Positions 36,604-47,590 are shown, counted from the stretch's first letter. The stretch: 64,000 nucleotides of DNA from Phycomyces blakesleeanus NRRL 1555(-) (GCF_001638985.1 NW_017265140.1:558001-622000); one strand, 5' to 3'. Notes: generated by a model from the letters alone, not told the origin. Translations and numbers: made by a program.

Positions 36604-36744
36604 GTAACAAGTGGTAAAATTATCAGCCTTACACTAGATAACTAGATAACTAGATAACACTATGCAGTTAGCAAATGTGACAAATAATTTTGCGGGGGAA
36701 ATTTGCACTTTGATAGAGAAATTGTTATCCAGATTTGTATGGTG
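36604..36744 (-). repeat. KDZ right terminal inverted repeat
   Basis: Inverted partner of the left repeat, ending at GGTG followed directly by the target duplication TAAATATG. Confidence 0.9.
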
Positions 36745-36752
36745 TAAATATG

Positions 36753-37609
36753 ATATATAATTTTTAAAGTCCACAAAAAATGTCCCTGCTCTTGACCAGA
36801 GACAAATTATTTTCAAATATCATATATGTGACACAGGTGTTGTGTGTTCTCCAGCTTCGCCCACCCTGATTTATTTCCTTCTTCTCCAATTGTTTCCCTT
36901 CCTATTTTTCTTATTCATCGCTTCTACATATTATTACATTCTTTTATAATCACATTTTTACATATATCTTTACCTTTATTATCACTTCTATTTCATCTCC
37001 TGCGTATATTCTCCTTTTGGAATCTTTACCCTTTTTACATACATCTTCCCATTTCCTTTTCCAGTTTCCAGTTTCCAGTTTCCAGTTTCCTTTTTCTCAC
37101 ACTACTTACCTTTCAATATTACTGCTATTAATTTCTTATCTTGTATCTCATCTTTATTACTCTTTTATTATCATTCTTATTGTATTCTAACATCTTATCT
37201 TTACATTTTACCAAAAACACAAACATTATCTCACTCTTCCCCTTGACATTGATATATATCTGCCTTTACATAACATCCTCTCTCACGCTATAAGTCACAT
37301 CTACAATCTCAAAACACTTTATTCTCATATTTTTCATTTTACAAAAGATATATAAGAAATCTATTTTTACAACAATAAACATAATCAGTTATCTCTCTCT
37401 TAAAATCACTGTCCCTGAATTGCTTTCTGCCTGACCTGTAGGAAAACAATCATACATTGCATTAAAATCTTATATCTGTGTTCAAAATCCTTTTCCCCTT
37501 TTTTCTCTTTCTGTCTCTTTGTATCTGTGTGCTTGTCTTGAGTGAAATCAACAGTGTTCTCTTAAATTCTCCTCTAATCTTATCTTCTTTTACCTTGCTG
37601 TCTATCTGT
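36753..37609. other. Interior of element E, no gene seen
   Basis: T- and C-rich sequence on the plus strand with TTTCCAGTTTCCAGTTTCC short direct repeats at 37060-37090. The last ~100 bp contain a unit, CTTGAGTGAAATCAACAGTG..., that recurs in degenerate form just beyond the far end of element B. Confidence 0.5.
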
Positions 37610-37926
37610 CACTACGGGAAAAAATGGTGGTTTTTTTGCATTTGTGACTTTGTTTTTGGCCTATAATAATTAAAAAAATTACAAAAAATTCAAAATGAAA
37701 CAAGAAAATCTCTGTCTTTTGAAAAGATTGACAAAAAGTAAATTTACCACCAAAAATTAAATCTCCTGATAGACAAGTGTTCATTTTAATTACAGACTTT
37801 ACATTTTTAGTGAGTGTAGATTGCAGTTGATGATTATTAAAAGTCAGAGGTGAAAGAGAAGAAAATATCTAAACTTTTTGCTGGTAGGATAAAATATGTT
37901 AAGACAATTTGAAAAAAAAAAACAAA

Positions 37927-40831
37927 TTAAATATCAGCAAAAGAACCAAGTGACAGCTTAGGGCCATGGTTGAGTTCTGGCCACACTATGTATGCTGTTG
38001 TCGTTGCTGTTGTTGTATTTACTGTCGTGTCTGACACCACCAGCCCAACCAATTTCTTGACATCTGCCAGGTGAACTACCTTTAGCTTCATTTGTCCATT
38101 TCGCATCACCAGCACACCATTATACATCATTGTGCTATACATCAATACCAAAGCAAGTGGCCATCTTTTCCCCTCATTGACATGCTCAAAGAAAAGAACA
38201 ACTTTGCTAAAGAAGTATTTTAGAGCAGGAGACAATCCTGGTCTTGCGTTTGTTGCCTTGTTTACCTGCAACTGAAGGCAAATGTGATGGGCCTCTCTTT
38301 GTACTTTGTGGGCAAATGCAGAGTCTATCACACAGCCATTGACAAAAGCCTTGTGGCTTGTTGTCAAGGCTGGATAAATTGTACTGCATTCCACTCCCTT
38401 TGATTCATGGAACTTTGCAAGAAGAACTGGGAGACAAGAAATTTCTTCAATGCTGTCATGAATTGTTTTATATTCCAAAGGCCCCCAGAACTCAATATCT
38501 GAGTCAATGTCAACACGCTCACCTTCCTCAGTCATTGGCCAACCAGCAGACTCATCATTGTATTGCAATATTCTTGCTGTTGCCCTCGCCTTAACTACCA
38601 AGGCTCCGTTTACATCCACACATCTTGTACAGGCAAGTCTCAGCATAATGTTCCCAGCGTTTGCACCAATAGCAGAATTGCTCTTTATTGACCGAGAATA
38701 TTCTCCAATGGCCCTCTCTAGCGACCTGGCACTGTACGCTCTGGGAGGGCCAAATGCATTGATCATTGCTGGGTAATGCTGCAATAGGTGTTGGTTGATA
38801 GTGAATATCTCTATTCCAACTTTACCATTTTGGAAATGGCCTTCCAGATACGAATTCCACTTAATAAGGTTTCTAAGAGAAAGATCAGAATAAGTTCCAA
38901 AAACAAAACTCTGAATAACACTAAACATACTTTTTTATAGAGGTTTGTTCCTCTGCTGATAACTCCCAGCTCATGAGTAGAGTGCATGCTTGCACAAGGC
39001 CAAGCAATGCCTTCTGTGCATCTTGATTGTGGATACGCTCTGCTACCAGAGTGGGAACCACAAACAGAAGGAAATTGGCCCAGTTCACAGCTCGGAAATA
39101 TTCTGCATGTCTTGCCACTTCCCTCCAAGCACCATGGAAAGATGTTGGGATTGATTCTCTTGTTCCTTCTATTGCCACGTCTATCTTCTTCTGTGCTCCA
39201 GCAGAGAGGAAAAGGGGGTGCTTAGATCCATACTTCCTGCAAACAAGCCCCCAGACCTGCTTGCCAATTCCATGACAAATACCATGCATCTCATCAAGGG
39301 CAAAGAAAAATGGGCCTGTGAATGACATCAATGAAGCAAATGGAGATTGTTCTTTGAGGCCCTTGCACAACACACTATCAGGGTTGAAGCTTCTGAAGCT
39401 CTCTACGGTGCGGATGGTGGTTCCTGACAAGGTTCTGAAATATTGGCCATGACATGGAGTTTGTCCAACAACATTGCAGATATGACAGTCATTTTTGCTT
39501 GTATTATCAGCATGGCATGCCAGCTTTGCCAATGCTGGAATATCACCAGTTGCCATGAGAACATGGACTTTTGCTCTCATTGTTTTTGTTGGTGTTTTTA
39601 TCACCATTCCATCTGCTTGCAGTATCTTGAGCGATTTGATGGTCAGCTCAAGAAATGATCAGAAGTTGGCAGGTACAGTTGTGGCAGGGATCATTGTGAT
39701 CTGAATCATTTGCTTGCACTTGTAACGGATCATTGGAGGAAGGTTGAGCATGGTGGCATGTAAAATAGTCACCAAACCAGAAACCTTGTGTGGAGCAAAG
39801 CAATCAACTGACAACGAAATGGTGATATCATTCTCATCAGAAAAAAGATGCTTGATCAATTCATAAGCTTGGCCATCAAAGATATCAGATTTGCTTCCAT
39901 TTTGACTGGACTGATGGTTATGACGATACATCATCTCATTTCTTGTAGTGTCATTGGCCAAACAGAGAGCAAGCTGTCTAGCCAAAGGGATCTGAATCAT
40001 TGTTTTGACAGGGATTGACAATCCGTCTTTGTCTTTGGCATTGTTTTTATAATGTGCCTCACCACAATTAAGACACACTGTCTCATGACTGTCATTGTAA
40101 AGTTTACAATCATTATGGCAGATGTCATACTTATCTCCTTTTACAGAAGAAAATCTCTCAAAACGTTTATCTCCAAGATATGAAGAGCATGCTCTGTATG
40201 TTATGTCATTAAATGTCTCTAGAATCTTGTTGAAATGACAAGCAATCATTTCATGTACTTCATGCGAAATTCCAAAATCCTTGATTATCTTAATGAACTC
40301 AAGATTTTTTGTGTTGTCATTGTTAAGAATGGGAGTAGGTTGACTGAAATCAAATATCAGAGGAGAGGTTTCGACGTGGACGTCATCCATGGCATAATCA
40401 AGATTGGCATCATACTTTATTAAGGTAAATAGTAATTAGTGTTATAGACATGAATACATAGATATATGTATATATCTTACCATGGGCTGATCATTATCAT
40501 TGTCACCATTATTGAAGGCATCCACAGTTTGGTTATCAATTGTGGCTGTGTTTTCTCTGCTTGTTCATGAAGGTAATAGTATAATTAATTACTTGTTCTA
40601 ACAGTGCATATGTCTTTCATAGACTTACTCAGAGGTGTATCCAGATACAATGCTTGATACAACGTTGGTTTGCTCAGGGACAGAAATGGGTTGGGAAATC
40701 TCAAAATTAACCATGTTTGAAGAACAGGTTTTCATACACTGAATTCTGCATAAATTGACTTTTCTTGTGCTATTGTAAAATGTATTGCAGGATCTGCACT
40801 TGTAACTACTACACTTTGTAATTGAGGACAT
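37927..40831 (-). pseudogene. Tnp2-like (Plavaka/CACTA) transposase, element B, one in-frame TGA
   Basis: Exons run from a Cys-rich N-terminus (ATG at 40831: CSSYKCRSC then LCRIQCMKTC, a probable zinc-binding module), through a small exon near 40560-40485, a long exon from about 40425 to 38935, and a last exon from about 38892 to 37927. Conserved blocks: YDICHNDCKLYNDSHETVCL (zinc-like), DITISLSVDCFAPH, GDIPALAKLACHADNTSKND, CHICNVVGQTPCHGQYF, FFFALDEMHGICHGIGKQVW, YFRAVNWANFLLFVVPTLVA and FGPPRAYSARSLERAIGEYS. The only visible defect is a TGA at 39659-39661, exactly where element A has Trp (NFWSFLE versus NF-stop-SFLE). Everything else, including splice sites, looks usable. The protein would cut and paste the element in the nucleus. 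The single stop either kills it or is bypassed. Confidence 0.85.
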
Positions 40832-40856
40832 TTTTAAAGGTTGAAAATAACACTTT

Positions 40857-41388
40857 TGTTGTGGTGGTTGAAGTTGAAGAAGTTTTTAAGAAGAAGAATT
40901 AAACATTTGAGATGAGGAACAAAGATTCGTGAGAACTTGTGTAGAGTTTGTTTATTGAGAAATATTTGGTATCAAAATTTGACGAGGTTCCTACACTGAA
41001 CTACTACTGCTATTTATATTATTTTGGATTGGGAAAATTATATGACTGGGGTCAGGTAATTGATCTTATGTGAGCCTTAATCAGAGCAACATGATCTTGG
41101 GATATTTAATATATGATTAATTATATAAATGTGTGTAGTTCCAATGAAGTATTAACATTGAAAGTAAATGTGGTTATGAGTTATAATTATACTTATAATA
41201 ATTCACTGATGTATCCCATATTATGGTAATATTATCATATAAAATATAATTAATATCATACATACTAAACCTGTGTGTTAAATAATAAAGTAATTGGTAG
41301 ACACCTTTGACTGGAATAGCTGAGGCCTTATATTATTTCCTTCAGACTTATTCTCAATTACAGTAGTAGTCAATAGTCATTTACAACA
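40857..41388 (-). mobile_element. Solo LTR, family 1, copy 1 (inside element B)
   Basis: 532 bp with terminal TG..CA (TGTTGTGGTGG ... ACAACA) and a perfect 5-bp duplication ACTTT on both sides (40852-40856, 41389-41393). Strand is set by a TATAAATAG box followed by AATAAA when read on the minus strand. It lies in the shared 5' region of the transposase and accessory genes, so it could disturb their expression. Confidence 0.95.
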
Positions 41389-41705
41389 ACTTTGAAGTAA
41401 AGGTATTAGTATCAGTAATTGTTTTTAAATGATATGTCTTTATACTTAATAACTTTGAGTTTTGTGTAGACATAATTGCTTCAAGATAATGATGACATAG
41501 ATAATATGAGTATAAACTCAGAAACAAAATCTGAAACATTGCATATTAGCTGTCAATATAACTATGGTAAGTCAAAATTAATATTGACTGAGATGAATAA
41601 GTTAAACTAACTAATATGAAACTAATAATAGATGATAGAAAATTTTTTCACTCTTTATTCTCCTTTCACAACAATCTTTTTGCTTACACAAACTAAACTC
41701 TTAAC

Positions 41706-42290
41706 ATGAATAACACAGAAAGCCAGATAATATCTTTACTACAAGCTATGCACAGTGAGATAATCTTTTTGAAGGCAGGACAGAACACTATTAAACTGGA
41801 ATTGAATTCTATCAGAGAAGAATTAAATTTGAAGATTGACTACCTCCAGAGTCAACTGGACAACAGAGGATTTTCTGAGCAAGAGACAATATCTTCTGCC
41901 ACTAACATTGTAAGTCAAAAATAAAATAAAATGAATATGTATTAACATGTAATCCAATAGCCTTGCAACAGTCTTATTCGTGCACCTATTCCAAATATCT
42001 GGGATATAACTTTGAAGCACGTCTTCAGAATGATGAATGAAGATCTTGATATTGAGATAAACAATGAAGAGAAGGCCACTCTCCAAGTATTTACAAATAT
42101 CATTTGTGATGAGCTGGCTGTCCATCCTTTGGTGAAAGATCTTGGTTCTTGTCCTAGCTGGGGGTCTATACCAGTAATGGTTAGAAAACAAATGTGTACT
42201 AAACATGCAACGTTGATGAAAGATACTGGTATCAACCTCACCAGATGCCATGAAAACTGGGTGTCTGCCTTGAGAATCTCTCATCTCTGA
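41706..42290 (+). CDS. Coiled-coil accessory protein of element B
   Basis: Two exons (41706-41909 and 41961-42290) give 177 residues. Residues 1-68 form a clear coiled coil (SLLQAMHSEIIFLKAGQN, LNSIREELNLKIDYLQSQ). The second exon is a helical domain containing CPSWGSIPVMVRK and then GINLTRCHENWVSALRISHL. A remnant in element A and the equivalent gene in element C share the W-x2-IP-x3-R ... C-x3-W pattern. The stop at 42288-42290 is TGA where element A has Trp (HLWKD). Reading past it, about 14 more codons match in character, so the protein is probably shortened. It is divergent from the transposase. No known family recognised; a partner in DNA binding or complex assembly is inferred. Confidence 0.65.
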
Positions 42291-42429
42291 AGAGACCATT
42301 TTAGAAGATTGCAATCTCATAAGTAATCAAATATAATAAAATCGAATAAGATACTCTGCTATAATAACCTAGAATATAGTGTAGTTTATAGCCACTAAAA
42401 TTCAAATGTTGATTTTTTATTATTGAATA

Positions 42430-42790
42430 ACACCTAATAAAACGAAAAATAAAAACTTTTTCCTATAATAATACCTAATAAAATGAACAATAAAAACTTT
42501 TTCTTATATTAACATCCAATAAAATGAACAATAAAAGCTTTTTTTCTTTAATAATACCCAATAAAAGCATAATTGTTAAATCAAACAATAATTCTTATAA
42601 ATATAATCTAATAGACAGCTATTTTCTTTAGAGCAATAATAATAAAAATAAATTGTGTCCAATAAAATGTCTATTTAATCTACATTTTAAAACAATAATT
42701 ATCATATAAGAGGATACCAAATAAAAGTATCCAATGACGTGTAAGCTTTATACAATAAATAAAAGAAACCACGTCCAATATAAAAGCCAA
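42430..42790. repeat. Subterminal CCAATAAAA repeats of element B
   Basis: Repeated CCAATAAAA or CCTAATAAAA motifs near 42433, 42475, 42514, 42556, 42658 and 42774, in the opposite orientation to the TTTTATTGG repeats at the left end of A. Clustered subterminal repeats are the usual transposase-binding sites in CACTA elements. Confidence 0.7.
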
Positions 42791-42976
42791 TACTAAGAAA
42801 GAAATATTGTTATGTTATACAAACAACATATTAAAGAACAGAGTGTGAAAAGTCATTTATTTTTGTTTAAACTCAATGGTGGTTTGAATGGAGAACTTGC
42901 AAAAAACCACCAGCCAAACCATCAGCCTAATCACTAGTCAAACTACCAGTCTAATCACCTTTTTTTTCCCATAGTG

Positions 42977-43655
42977 TGTCTTGATTATCTCGAGTGAAAT
43001 CAGCAGTAGTTTTCTTTTCTTTTTCTATCTTACTTTCCTGTGCCTTGCTGTTTTAACTGTTTAGATTATCCCGAGCAAAATTGATAGTGTTCCTATACCT
43101 CCTTTCACCTTCTATCTTAACACTTTTATTTTTTTTCTATTCTCAACTGTTCTGAGTGAAGTTGAACATTCAATTGCCCTTCTAAATACTCTGTATCCCT
43201 TCCATATTCACTTTTCTTTTTATTATTCTCTTTCTCATCTGAACTTGTACTCTAGGACTACATTTATAATTCTTTTTCAATATCTTTTATTCTTATTTTC
43301 TGACCAAGTTACACACACAACAAACTCAACATATGTCATATGGTATTTAATTTTTTTGCTATCAACACAGTGTGTGAGAACTATTTTTATTTCATTACTT
43401 TGTCTTGTTTTTCAATCTCTTTTTAATTATATATACTAATATATTTTTACTCAAAATAGTATTATTGAAATATAGCTTGTTGAAACTTGCGTTAAAAGTC
43501 ATATTTTACATGTTTTTTCTTAATAACACATGAAAAATAATTATATTTCATTTGTTATATTTTCAAAGAAATATAAGTGTCTTGAGTATAGTATTTTATT
43601 ATAATATCAACATTCTATTACATGGACTATATCTATATTTGTATTTTGTTTTATT
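42977..43655. other. Interior of element E with degenerate tandem repeats
   Basis: Three degenerate units of about 80-90 bp start near 42977, 43058 and 43142, each with CTCGAGTGAAAT-, CCCGAGCAAAAT- or CTGAGTGAAGTT-like cores followed by TTCTATCTTACTT-like tracts. The same unit is present left of element B at about 37535-37609, so B inserted into this array. No gene is seen. Confidence 0.55.
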
Positions 43656-43713
43656 TCTAAATTGGTTGATTGATACTTTTTAGTCAATTAATATTTCACT
43701 TCTTGAGCACCTA

Positions 43714-44654
43714 GAGCATCTCCAGCAGTTTTTATACATGAATTCTACACAACCAAATTAAGAAGTAAATATATAGAATTTTGAAAAAACCGCCTTCAGC
43801 AGTCTCTACATAAGATTCTACACAACTAAAAACAGACTTGCAATCTTATTTTTTCAAATCAAATTCTATACATCTATAGAATTTCTCAAATTTTATATAG
43901 AATCTATCTATCTCATTAATTTCTTTTCTTAGACCAAGACTTTAAATTTTCTTTCAGTTCCTTATATAAACTGTTAAAAATGACTAATAACATCAAAGAC
44001 AACCAAGATAGTGATTCCAATAGAATTGACCTCATTATTTTTGATGTGGTTAAAGATGTTACCAATAAAAAACCTTTTGCTAAGTTAGTCTCTCTTAAAA
44101 ATGACACTTATTTATATGTAGAAGGCTCTCTTTCTGGATGAAAAAAACTTTACTATAGAGAAGAATATTTGTCTTTGCCACTTATATATCTTTATTTTCA
44201 CTGATGAAGCTCATAAAGTTGAGCAGAAGAGTAATACACTCTAGTCAAAGATAACTAATTATTATTACTGCTTTATTTCTGAGCACATTGAAGAATATAA
44301 AATTTCTGCTTTGACTAAATAGAGACACAATATCAAAAAAGCAGCTACCAAGTAAATTAATATTTTGTTCTGACTCTAGCTCATAATCACCATTTAAAAG
44401 TTTATATTAGAAGTCTTCTAACAATGCAAGAAGTTGTTCGAGTTCAATTTTTGTGATTTTATAAGAGAAGAAAATCTAAATAAATAGTGAAGAAGTGATA
44501 AAAGTTGAGACAATAAGTATTGTATAGAATATGTATGTAGAAACTACTGGAGTTGCTCTGATATTTTCTTTGCTACATCTTCTTATTTAGACTAGCATCA
44601 GAAATTCATTTTAGGATGTATTGATTTTTTATATAGAATCTGCTGAAGATGCTC
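43714..44654. mobile_element. MITE 1 with GAGCATCTCCAGCAG ends
   Basis: Ends are GAGCATCTCCAGCAG at the left and CTGCTGAAGATGCTC at the right. Flanks CTA and TTA (43711-43713, 44655-44657) resemble the 3-bp TWA-type duplication of PIF/Harbinger elements, with one change. The 941-bp interior has no intact gene; internal copies of the tip occur near 43795 and 44535. It shares blocks with MITE 2. Confidence 0.75.
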
Positions 44655-44920
44655 TTAGTTACAAGTACTAGAAAAGAAATACTAGATCAAAAATTAACAA
44701 TAAACTAGAATTTTGTTTCCAATCTGGCTTGGTCTTTTTTTTACTATAACAAAGTCAAAAGGTCAAACCTACTGGGGATCAAGGAGTATACATAAAATCA
44801 AAAAGAGGATAAAAGATACTTTTAATTGATACAAATGGAATTGTCTTATATAGTTTTCTAAACTAATTGTTGTATAGTGTATTTTTTTTATAATCGACAA
44901 AAGAAATTGTACTCTGATCG

Positions 44921-45016
44921 TTTTTTTCAAGACCTAAAAAGTGTTGTTGGAAATGACAAAACTAAACATGTTTAGTTTTGTCATTTGCGACAGCACTTTT
45001 TAGGTCATGAAAAAAT
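44921..45016. repeat. Long foldback hairpin
   Basis: A 96-bp near-perfect palindrome centred on CATG at 44967-44970. Arms include GACCTAAAAAGTG and AATGACAAAACTAAA with only a few mismatches and almost no loop. It may be a tiny foldback element or cruciform-forming site. Confidence 0.85.
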
Positions 45017-45449
45017 ACAGTATTTGAATTTAATAGCAGAGAAAGAGAAATATTGATACTAGACTTTCCATTTATAATAGCAGACAACGAGAATTGATCC
45101 TCTAAAATAGTAATATTATATATCACTCAGTATTTAAAAGATCTTTTGTTGTGAATATATGAAGTTGTGACTGCATAAAGTTCAATATTTAGAATTTTTT
45201 AAAAAACTGGCGGACATTTAATGTCATTTTTATATATCGGCATTTGAAATAAAAAAATTCACACAAATCTTGAAATTTGCAATTATTAAGAAAATATGCT
45301 ATATCCAACATAATCGTAGATTTAAATTAAAAGTACAGACACTCAATAAATACATACATTGAGTTACCAACAGCTAGTAACAATACTAAAAGATATATCT
45401 TCCCTTATAAAAGAAAATTATGTAAAGAATATACTAAGACAAATACTAA

Positions 45450-45868
45450 GAGCACCTCCAGCAGTATCTAAACCCAAATACTAAATATCCAAATTAGGAA
45501 ACTGGTGTTTAGATTTTCCAAAAAAGCGTCTTCAGCAGTTTCTAAACAAAAATCTAAATATCTAAATCTGGAATTTAGATCTAAACTTTTTGAATCGAAA
45601 TCTAAACTTTTGTAGGTTTTCTCAGCATTTGTTTAGATTCTATCATTTACTAAATTTCTATTTTTTATATTGTGGCTTTGAATTGTCGATTTTAAATCTC
45701 AGCATTTAGGAAAAACCTTACCAAAATCATCAGCTCTTTAGAATCTGTGTTAAGAAACTGCTGGAGTGACCTTGATATTCTTTATACTAAATTGCTTTTT
45801 TTGTACTAGCATAGGAAATCCTAATTTGGATATTTAGTATTTAGGTTTACATACTGCTGGAGATGCTC
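45450..45868. mobile_element. MITE 2 with GAGCACCTCCAGCAG ends
   Basis: 419 bp bounded by GAGCACCTCCAGCAG and CTGCTGGAGATGCTC, with perfect TAA duplications at 45447-45449 and 45869-45871. Internal sequence is similar to MITE 1 (for example an AAACTGCTGGAGT-like block near 45752). It is non-coding. Confidence 0.85.
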
Positions 45869-45871
45869 TAA

Positions 45872-46510
45872 GACTCTAGTCAATAACACTAAAAACATAA
45901 GAACTAAATCATAGAAAATAATGGTAGAGAAACAGATATTACATAATATCATCATATCATCACCAAGCTAAATACAATGTCTATATAAACGCATAATACT
46001 AATAGCAATAGAAGAGCATCTTTTTTCTGACTTTTTTACTTCTTCTAATAAAACAAAGTTTTACCGTACTCTCATCTGCACTTGTTTTATTTTACATCTT
46101 ATTTTCTCTCATATATAACAATAATACTGTGCATTATCCGCAATAGCTATTATATTATATTTAAATAAAAGAGGAGTTATTATACTGCAGTTAATGCTCA
46201 GGAAGATTTTACTGCACATAAAGAGATACTGCAGTTAACCATCTTCAGATTTTTGTCAGAGTTGACATCAGTAACCAAAATCGGAATTAATAAGCAACTA
46301 GTAATGGTTGACTTTTTAGGATAAAAGATCTTGACTTTGTCAATTGGTCTTTCACATATGTTTTAGATGTTTAAGATGGTAAATATACTTGTAGAAGATA
46401 TTACTAGACAACAAGCATCAAAGACATATTATTATATCTAGACTTTTAGCCAGAAATCAATTATCATTTTGTATAAATAGTCAAGAAATACATTTAATAA
46501 AAAGCATCTT
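45872..46510. other. No gene seen; old repeat debris
   Basis: AT-rich. A segment near 46225 (ACTGCAGTTAACCATCTTCAG) recurs near 47710, and 44655-44690 recurs near 47665, showing fragments of one older repeat scattered around the LTR and MITE insertions. Confidence 0.4.
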
Positions 46511-47590
46511 TGTTGTAAATGAGTATTGACTACTGCTGTAATTGAAAATAAGTCTGAAGGAAATAATATAAGGCCTCAGCTATTCTAGTCAAAGGTGTCT
46601 ACTGATTACTTTATTATTTAATACACAGGTTTAATATGCATGATAGTGATTATATTTCATATGATAATATCACCATAATATGGGATACATCAGTGATGTG
46701 GTATTTCAGGTATGAAACAATAGAAAAATAAAATATTTGATAATAGAGACGTATAGAAATACTTTGAGACTGTATATCAGTTGTTTTTATTCATAAATAA
46801 AAAGTATTCCTTTTTATAAGAAAACACAATCTGCTCTTGTCATTACGTCTTAGTTTCTTAAGACTTTCTTCCTTTAATATATTTGGTTATTAGAGTGTAT
46901 TTACTGCTTAACTAGTGTCGGTGTTACAATTATGACATCAAGTCATAAATCGTACTTCTTTAGCTCTTAGCTATTCTTTTCTTTTTTATACTAGAGCTTT
47001 AGGACTTCCTACTAAATTAGCTCCATATCGATCTGACACAGTTTACCCGGCAGTATGATATAATTATCTTAACAATCTTTAAGATATTATCTACAATACT
47101 AACTGTAATAATTATTGGGCTGATTACTTAATTGTTTATATATATTTTATACTGACAAGATGATAGCTACTATGCTATCCCAATATGAATATGTTTTTAT
47201 ATGTAATAAATCTAACATCCGAGTGTCTGGATCACCACAAGTGAATTATTATAAGTATAATTATAACTCATAAACACATTTACTTTCAATGTTAATACTT
47301 CATTGGAACTACACACATTTATATAATTAATCATATATTAAATATTCCAAGATCACGTTGTTCTGATTAAGGCTCACATAAGATCAATTACCTGACCCCA
47401 GTCATATAATTTTCCTAATCCAAAATAATATAAATAGCAGTAGTAGTTCAGTGTAGGAACCTCGTCAAATTTTGATACTAAATCTTTCTCAATAAACAAA
47501 CCCTACACAAGTTCTTATAAATCTTTGTTCCTCATCTCAAATGTTTAATTTTTCTTCTTAAAAACTTCTTCAACTTCAACCACCACAACA
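46511..47590 (+). mobile_element. Solo LTR, family 1, copy 2, interrupted
   Basis: Ends TGTTGTAAATG ... CCACAACA with a perfect 5-bp duplication ATCTT (46506-46510, 47591-47595). The total is 1,080 bp because another solo LTR is inserted inside; without it and its duplication the length is 532 bp, the same as copies 1 and 3. TATAAATAG and AATAAA motifs set the plus orientation. Confidence 0.95.
46697..47239. mobile_element. Solo LTR, family 2, nested in family 1 LTR
   Basis: 543 bp, TGTGGTATTTCAGG ... ATCACCACA, with a perfect 5-bp duplication AGTGA on both sides (46692-46696, 47240-47244). The uninterrupted family 1 copies show the original target sequence at this point, which proves the insertion boundaries. 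Confidence 0.92.

Larger units (their letters stand above)
28639..36744. mobile_element. Complete KDZ (Kyakuja-Dileera-Zisupton) DNA transposon, 8.1 kb
   Basis: Terminal inverted repeats of about 130 bp run inward from CACC at each end, with a long shared block around the motif GGGGGAAATTTGC (and complement) and a triplicated TCTAGTTATC. A perfect 8-bp duplication, TAAATATG, flanks the element at 28631-28638 and 36745-36752. An 8-bp target duplication is the hallmark of this superfamily. The cargo is an HMG-box gene at the left end and a KDZ transposase at the right end, transcribed towards each other across 3 kb of AT-rich DNA. The exact duplication and well-kept repeats suggest a recent insertion. 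It landed inside element E. Confidence 0.92.
37610..42976 (-). mobile_element. CACTA/Plavaka-type element B, full structure
   Basis: Left end CACTACGGGAAAAAATGG and right end reading CACTATGGGAAAAAAAAGG on the complement. Both flanks carry TGT (37607-37609 and 42977-42979), consistent with a 3-bp duplication. Several CCAATAAAA-type subterminal repeats lie at 42430-42790. It carries two divergent genes: the transposase on the minus strand and a coiled-coil accessory gene on the plus strand. A solo LTR sits between their 5' ends. It is inserted in element E. Confidence 0.88.
28561..43712. mobile_element. Element E: older terminal-inverted-repeat element, host of nested insertions
   Basis: The left end at 28561 (AGGTGCTTACGGAG...) and the right end at 43712 are inverted copies of each other over roughly 60-100 bp, including the shared core GACTAAAAAGTATCAAT. 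A third copy of the tip occurs at 6401. Removing the KDZ element and CACTA element B leaves about 1.7 kb, so E itself is a small, probably non-autonomous element. No coding region of its own is recognised and no clear target duplication is visible because a MITE sits at its right edge. Confidence 0.55.

Noticed and set aside
43916..44107. Minus-strand frame inside MITE 1
   Set aside because: Short, no recognisable domain, and MITEs of this kind are non-coding.
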